From Syncephalis plumigaleata (lineage: Eukaryota; Zoopagomycota; Zoopagomycetes; Zoopagales; Piptocephalidaceae), in NCBI GenBank assembly GCA_025201365.1, contig JAIXMF010000250.1, forward strand, positions 1-20,718: a DNA stretch of 20,718 nt. The letters are read 5' to 3'. The notes beneath the pieces are model-generated. The model was not told where the DNA came from. It searched no databases and was given only the letters and a program-made list of their open reading frames with translations. The translations under genes and the position numbers were made by a program. Position 1 is the first letter of the stretch. The number at the start of each line of letters is the position of its first letter. Below are positions 16,537 through 20,718 of this stretch, in pieces.

Positions 16537-16934
16537 ACGCCTATTCTCCTAAGTGCATACTACCCGGAGATATTTGGCTTGGCTCTTCGTCGGCAATATT
16601 TCTTCCTTACTTATCGTGCTTCAATTCGCTTACTCGCTCGCTTATTTCTTGGCCAATTGTTCTTTGCCTAGAGCGTAGTGAATTCGTTTAAAGCAGTGCT
16701 TTTGTGCGCCAACGTCTTCCTCTCCCTTTCTCACTCTTGCTCACTCTCGCCAATATACGTCTTTTGTTCATACGTTATTCCGTGACTAACTTGACTTTTA
16801 TTCAAGTAGAATTATCTATCAATCACTAGACGACTACTATCGCTTGTCCGTCCATCATACTCGACCAATAAGCAAAGTAAACTGCAACTTTTTTGCACAG
16901 GAATAGTATCGTTAAAAGTCACCTTCTAGTTACC

Positions 16935-18269
16935 ATGCAAAGTATGCTACCTGCACTTTCTGTAACTCGACCTGTTCCGGTCAATGCTGTACGATCTGCT
17001 GCCATGAGGAATGCAGCTTATTTGGCGCATGTTGCATCGGCTCACTCATCGGGTGCCAATACCCCGTTACGTGCTGCCTCTCCATTCCTATCCAGCAGTC
17101 TGACTACTACGAATATCAACGATCAGTCCAAGTTATACCGGCAATATCGCTCCTCGCTTGCTTCTGCAGCCCATATGCAACATCAACATCAATCATCTTC
17201 CCCAGTTTCCTCGATCATTACCAGTCAAATTAGTAACGAGCAACCTATCTCAACACTAAAATCCGGCAAGAAATCACGTAAATCAAAGCGTACATCGACA
17301 CGTACCACCGTGCATCACTCTACTTCTACGTTCCCGGCTAAATTGCTGCGTTTCATTCTATTACACTTGCCGTTGGCTATCTTTGCCGCCGTACAACTAT
17401 GCATTGCATTGGTGGTGGCGCCATTTTTGTTGATGTTTGCCATTGGTGTTGCTTGTGGCACCGCTTTTCTCGCTGCACTCCTTGATATGTGGAATCCATA
17501 TTGGTGGCGCTTAGTAAAGGAACACGTAGGATCAGTGTTGCGACCCGCACGTAGCAGCTCATCTCGTCGGTCATCTTCCCCCGCATCATCCACGAGTCCT
17601 TCCCGTTCCTTGTCTAGCAGCAGTACCAGCAGTAGCCATAGCAATGGCAGCGATTCAAAGGAAAAGCAATTGCCCGAGGAGAAACCATTGTATGAACGAC
17701 TCATTGACGATGAACGTCGTCGTGTACGTGATGTCACCGAAAAAGTCCGTGCTCGTCGTCGTCATCAACAAGCCGCCTCACTCTCTCAGCTACCATCAGC
17801 TTCGTCCATTATGGGTGCTAGTCTGGTTACTGGTCTTGCCGGCTCCATTGAGACACCATCATCTTACAGCTCATTGCCCACTCGTCGTCAGCATCGACCA
17901 ACATCGTCCGGTTTACGTATGTACAAAACGGCCACTTATCCACGATCCGCTATGGATGAAGCAGCCTACCAATCCTCATCCGTGGTGAAGAACAGCAAGC
18001 CTATTCTCACCAATGATACTAATTCGAATGGAGGAGCTTCCGCTTCTTATCGTGATGCTACCGCAGAGCTGGCTGCATTATTTAACAATAATAAGCAGAA
18101 GCTTCCTTCATCCGATAGTACTACTACTACTACTACTACTACTGGCACTAGTAGTTTATCTGAAGATTCTACAACAGTACACTTACACTGTTCGCCGATC
18201 TTCATGTGTTCCACCGAGGTAGACGCAGCACGACGCCCGGATCGCGTCGGTATGTCACGTATGGCATAA
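16935..18269 (+). CDS. Putative Ser-rich membrane-hairpin protein
   Basis: 444 residues from ATG 16935, the first ATG after the splice acceptor at 16900. No family recognised. Layout: Ser/Ala/Gln-rich disordered N-terminus (1-108); basic patch 110-123 (GKKSRKSKRTSTR); hydrophobic block 137-184 that fits two membrane spans joined by a tight turn (hairpin), ending in aromatic DMWNPYWWRLV; Ser/Arg-rich linker 203-240; charged amphipathic helix about 246-277 (PLYERLIDDERRRVRDV), possibly coiled; then a disordered Ser/Thr-rich tail with poly-Thr (396-403) encoded by an ACT microsatellite and a short end with VHLHC. The basic patch before the hairpin and the Ser/Arg linker suggest cytosolic termini on both sides (positive-inside rule). 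It shares the hairpin region and overall plan with the protein at 10588. A reticulon-like or ER hairpin role is possible but not shown. Confidence 0.75.
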   Translation: MQSMLPALSVTRPVPVNAVRSAAMRNAAYLAHVASAHSSGANTPLRAASPFLSSSLTTTNINDQSKLYRQYRSSLASAAHMQHQHQSSSPVSSIITSQISNEQPISTLKSGKKSRKSKRTSTRTTVHHSTSTFPAKLLRFILLHLPLAIFAAVQLCIALVVAPFLLMFAIGVACGTAFLAALLDMWNPYWWRLVKEHVGSVLRPARSSSSRRSSSPASSTSPSRSLSSSSTSSSHSNGSDSKEKQLPEEKPLYERLIDDERRRVRDVTEKVRARRRHQQAASLSQLPSASSIMGASLVTGLAGSIETPSSYSSLPTRRQHRPTSSGLRMYKTATYPRSAMDEAAYQSSSVVKNSKPILTNDTNSNGGASASYRDATAELAALFNNNKQKLPSSDSTTTTTTTTGTSSLSEDSTTVHLHCSPIFMCSTEVDAARRPDRVGMSRMA

Positions 18270-18908
18270 TAAGAGCATGTTATATCATCTCACATTCTGC
18301 TTTTTTGTCTGCCTGTCTGTTTGTCTGCCTTTCTGCCTGCCTACTTGCCTGCCTGCCATTCTTTCTTTTTACTTTTTTTTCTCTTCTACATTTGCATTTC
18401 ACTTTGCATATTAATCATCGCATTTACTTTGATGGCATCTATGCCCTTGCGCCGCATGACTGCCATTCTCTTTCTTTTGACGATTTATACAATATCTATC
18501 ATCGATCATAAGCGTACATTTATTTTGTCCAATATACACAATGAATTTGTGATTTCTACACGATTGTAACATCAATCAATCAATTTATTGCAAGTGTGCG
18601 TGTGTCCTTTGTTTATCTAGATTATCTCTTACTCGCATGATGCATTAATTCCATGTTATTCAAATGCATGCATAATTACAATGACAATGATATGTACTAC
18701 AAGAAAGCATATACAATCCATATAGTCTATCTGCTCAATAGACAATTAAGATGCCTGAATCTATTACTCAATGACCGCTGTCATCAATCAATACAAGTAG
18801 TAGAAAGCGGAGTAATAACAAGGAGTTTCAAACTGTTACAAGGCGAATAAACGAGTAGCCTATTCTCTCCTTACACATTTTCTTTCTTGACATTCCATTT
18901 ATCGCACA
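18270..18908. other. Intergenic region with CTGC/TGTC repeat
   Basis: Begins with the 3' UTR of the membrane gene, including a degenerate (CTGC/TGTC)n tract at about 18307-18358 followed by a T/C-rich run. The rest is AT-rich and leads into the phosphatase gene. No convincing ORF. Confidence 0.6.
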
Positions 18909-20697
18909 ATGAAGCATTGGCATACAACTGCAATATTCTTACTAGTATCGGCACCGTTATACGTGCTACATTCATATATTCCTACCGCTGAAGCTTGTCT
19001 ACTTAAGAGGAGAACACTAGCTTCCACTCCAAATTCTTTACTTACCTATACTCAGTCGTTTGTAGAACAAGATGACTGGTATAACACGCATGCACCACTA
19101 GCAACTACTCACGACATTCATGATGTATTTATTGGATATGTTCGCCAGTGTCAGTCAAGTAATAACAACAATAGTAATATTCGACTAATCTCGAGAAAGA
19201 CTGCGTTTGGCTATGGCTTGGTGTTGTATCCTGACCCAGTACGTGATGCCACGGTAGTACATGATAAACCAGCATTAGAGCCACCTTGCGTTGCATCCAG
19301 TAATCAAAGAAGCAATCAACCAAGAATCAAGATCAATTCTGCCAAGTTTGGACGAACAAAAAGATATGGCAACGACTATCTAAGGTACAATTGGACATTG
19401 TTAACGAGGAAGATGAAGATGAAGTGCCTGAATTACTAGACGGTTGGGAAGTAGCAGATCGATATGGTTATGATGCACCACCTGTATTAGCATGGAGAGA
19501 TGTACGATTTATACCGCGTCATTTGATAAGGCGTGATCTCGATGTTACCGGTGGGATGGAAGTAGTATACGACTCACCCATTAGTAAATACTTGGTGGCA
19601 GATGATGGCGGTATACGCTTAGGACAGGGTAAGGACAAGGTGCCATTATTCCAATTAGTGTGTCCACATCAACATCAGAAAACTGGATCTAGTCAGATAT
19701 CCAATGTCGTTGAATGGGATGACGCGGAAAGTGAGACATTTCGTTCGGCGGCTGCACTAGCCTCACGTCGTATTGTAGCGATTGGCGATCTACACGGCGA
19801 TTTCGCCAATACGCTTAACGTGTATCGTATGGCAAATATCATTGACGAGCATAATCATTGGGCTGGTGGTAATCATACGATATTTGTTCAAACGGTAAAT
19901 AACATAAAGAACATATGAGCACTAATGGTTAACGATGTAATAGGGCGATATTGTTGATCGTGGTCACGATACCATTCTGTTATATGAATTTATGCGCGTT
20001 TTGAAAACTGAGGCATACAAGGCAGGTGGACGTGTAGTGCAAGTGTTAGGCAATCATGAGATTATGAATATGGCGGAAGATCTAAGATTCGTAACTGCCG
20101 AGGATTACATGTCATTCGGTGGACCTGAACCGCGTAAGCTTGCATTCTCACAAAAGGGCGAGATTGGCAGGCGACTATACCAGCTACATCTAGTGCATCG
20201 TGTGGGCGATACGGTATTTGCACACGGTGGCATTAACGAGGAATGGGCTGGACGCGGTGTACGATTGACAAATCGGGATACAACACGCGAATTGCCACCC
20301 TATGTAGCAGAGACCGACATATATCGACGCTATTATGGCTGGCCTATATTCGGTGATAATGGACCTGCCTGGTATCGTGGCTATGCAGAAGGAGCGGAAC
20401 ATGTCATTTGCCGTTCTTTGTACAAATCATTAAAGAAGATGAAGGTGAGATATACCAGCAAGTTTATCCATATATATATATATATATATAGACATGGAAT
20501 GCTAATTGTAATGCCAATAGGTTAAGCGAATGGTAGTCGGGCATACATGGCAGGCATCGGGTCGCATTCTACCTCGATGTAATAATCGATTCTTTGTCAT
20601 TGATGTTGGTATATCCTTTGCTTATGGTAGATATCAAGCAGCATTGGAAATTGCACCGAATGGTAAAGTAACTGGAATATATCCGGAATCCAGTTGA
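18909..20697 (+). CDS. Secreted/endomembrane Shewanella-like (SLP) PPP-family phosphatase
   Basis: Proposed CDS join(18909-19238, 19385-19894, 19944-20444, 20521-20697), 505 residues. The last two introns (19895-19943, 49 nt; 20445-20520, 76 nt) are certain by frame and GT-AG. The first (19239-19384, GTACGT...CTAAG) is needed because the frame changes, but its donor could instead be 19254. Residues 1-29 look like a signal peptide (IFLLVSAPLYVLHSYIP). All metal-site motifs of PPP phosphatases are present: GDLHGD (19784-19801), GDIVDRG (19944-19964), GNHE (20049-20060), AHGG (20220-20231), GHT (20539-20547). The NHEIMN motif and the long insertion with FGGPEPR match the SLP branch known from plants, protists, fungi and bacteria. 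It should be a metal-dependent protein phosphatase acting in the secretory pathway or outside the cytosol; substrate unknown. An acidic segment (NEEDEDEVPELLDGWEV) precedes the catalytic domain. The stop lies 21 bp before the window end. Confidence 0.88.
20471..20490 (+). repeat. (TA)n microsatellite in phosphatase intron
   Basis: Ten TA units inside the last intron, between the GTGAGA donor and the TGCTAAT branch-like motif. Confidence 0.95.
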
Positions 20698-20718
20698 ACA
20701 TATCAGCATCATCTAGTG

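Larger units (their letters stand above)
12890..16900 (+). promoter_or_regulatory. Long pyrimidine-rich, microsatellite-rich leader/promoter region of the second membrane gene
   Basis: About 4 kb in which the + strand is strikingly rich in C/T (runs such as TTCTTTTTCCCTTTCTC), with no supported ORF; frames here are Phe/Leu/Ser-rich by composition alone. It ends in TTTTTTGCACAG| at 16900, a strong splice acceptor 34 bp before the ATG at 16935. Possible donors are the GGTAAGTAG sites at 13344 and 15006 or GTGAGT at about 15949, so one or more 5'-UTR introns are likely, but I cannot choose. Possible promoter words: CCAATATTGG near 15113, TTTGGCGGG (E2F-like) near 15184, and ACGCGT at 13853, 14568 and 15636. 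Confidence 0.45.

Overview
The window looks like nuclear DNA of a fungus, probably an early-diverging (zygomycete-type) one. The evidence is short GT-AG introns (49-76 nt where the frame proves them), compact AT-rich intergenic DNA with many microsatellites, an Aim25-like mitochondrial scramblase, peroxisomal acyl-CoA oxidases ending in a PTS1, and a zinc-knuckle retroelement ORF. The phylum is inference. I found no tRNA, rRNA, CRISPR array or prokaryotic operon structure.

Layout. 1-899 (-): most of a spliced phospholipid-scramblase (Aim25-like) gene, 3' end outside the window. 1015-2429: a retroelement insertion with a perfect 17-bp target-site duplication, holding one intact 394-codon ORF (RRM-like region plus CCHC knuckle) and no reverse transcriptase. 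It sits just upstream of the scramblase gene. 2430-4048: about 1.6 kb without a firm gene, but with a candidate two-exon gene for a 74-residue secreted six-cysteine peptide (3302-3023, -) and splice-like signals beside it. 4049-6247 (+) and 9503-7314 (-): two convergent, intronless acyl-CoA oxidase genes forming a large inverted repeat. Their 5' halves are clearly diverged, yet 647 bp of their 3' halves are identical base for base, which points to recent gene conversion. The copies differ at the catalytic Glu (Glu in copy 1, Asp in copy 2) and at other conserved motifs.

10588-11478 (+): a membrane protein with a hydrophobic hairpin and a His-rich tail. 11479-16934: about 5.4 kb of mostly noncoding DNA, strongly pyrimidine-rich on the + strand from about 12890 and full of simple repeats, ending in a probable 5'-UTR splice acceptor. 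16935-18269 (+): a second Ser-rich membrane-hairpin protein that resembles the first around its membrane region. 18909-20697 (+): a spliced, secreted Shewanella-like (SLP) PPP-family phosphatase with all metal-binding motifs.

The genes do not form an obvious pathway. The parts most worth following are the solo-ORF1 retroelement, the gene-converted inverted acyl-CoA oxidase pair with its active-site differences, the candidate six-cysteine peptide, and the pair of hairpin membrane proteins.
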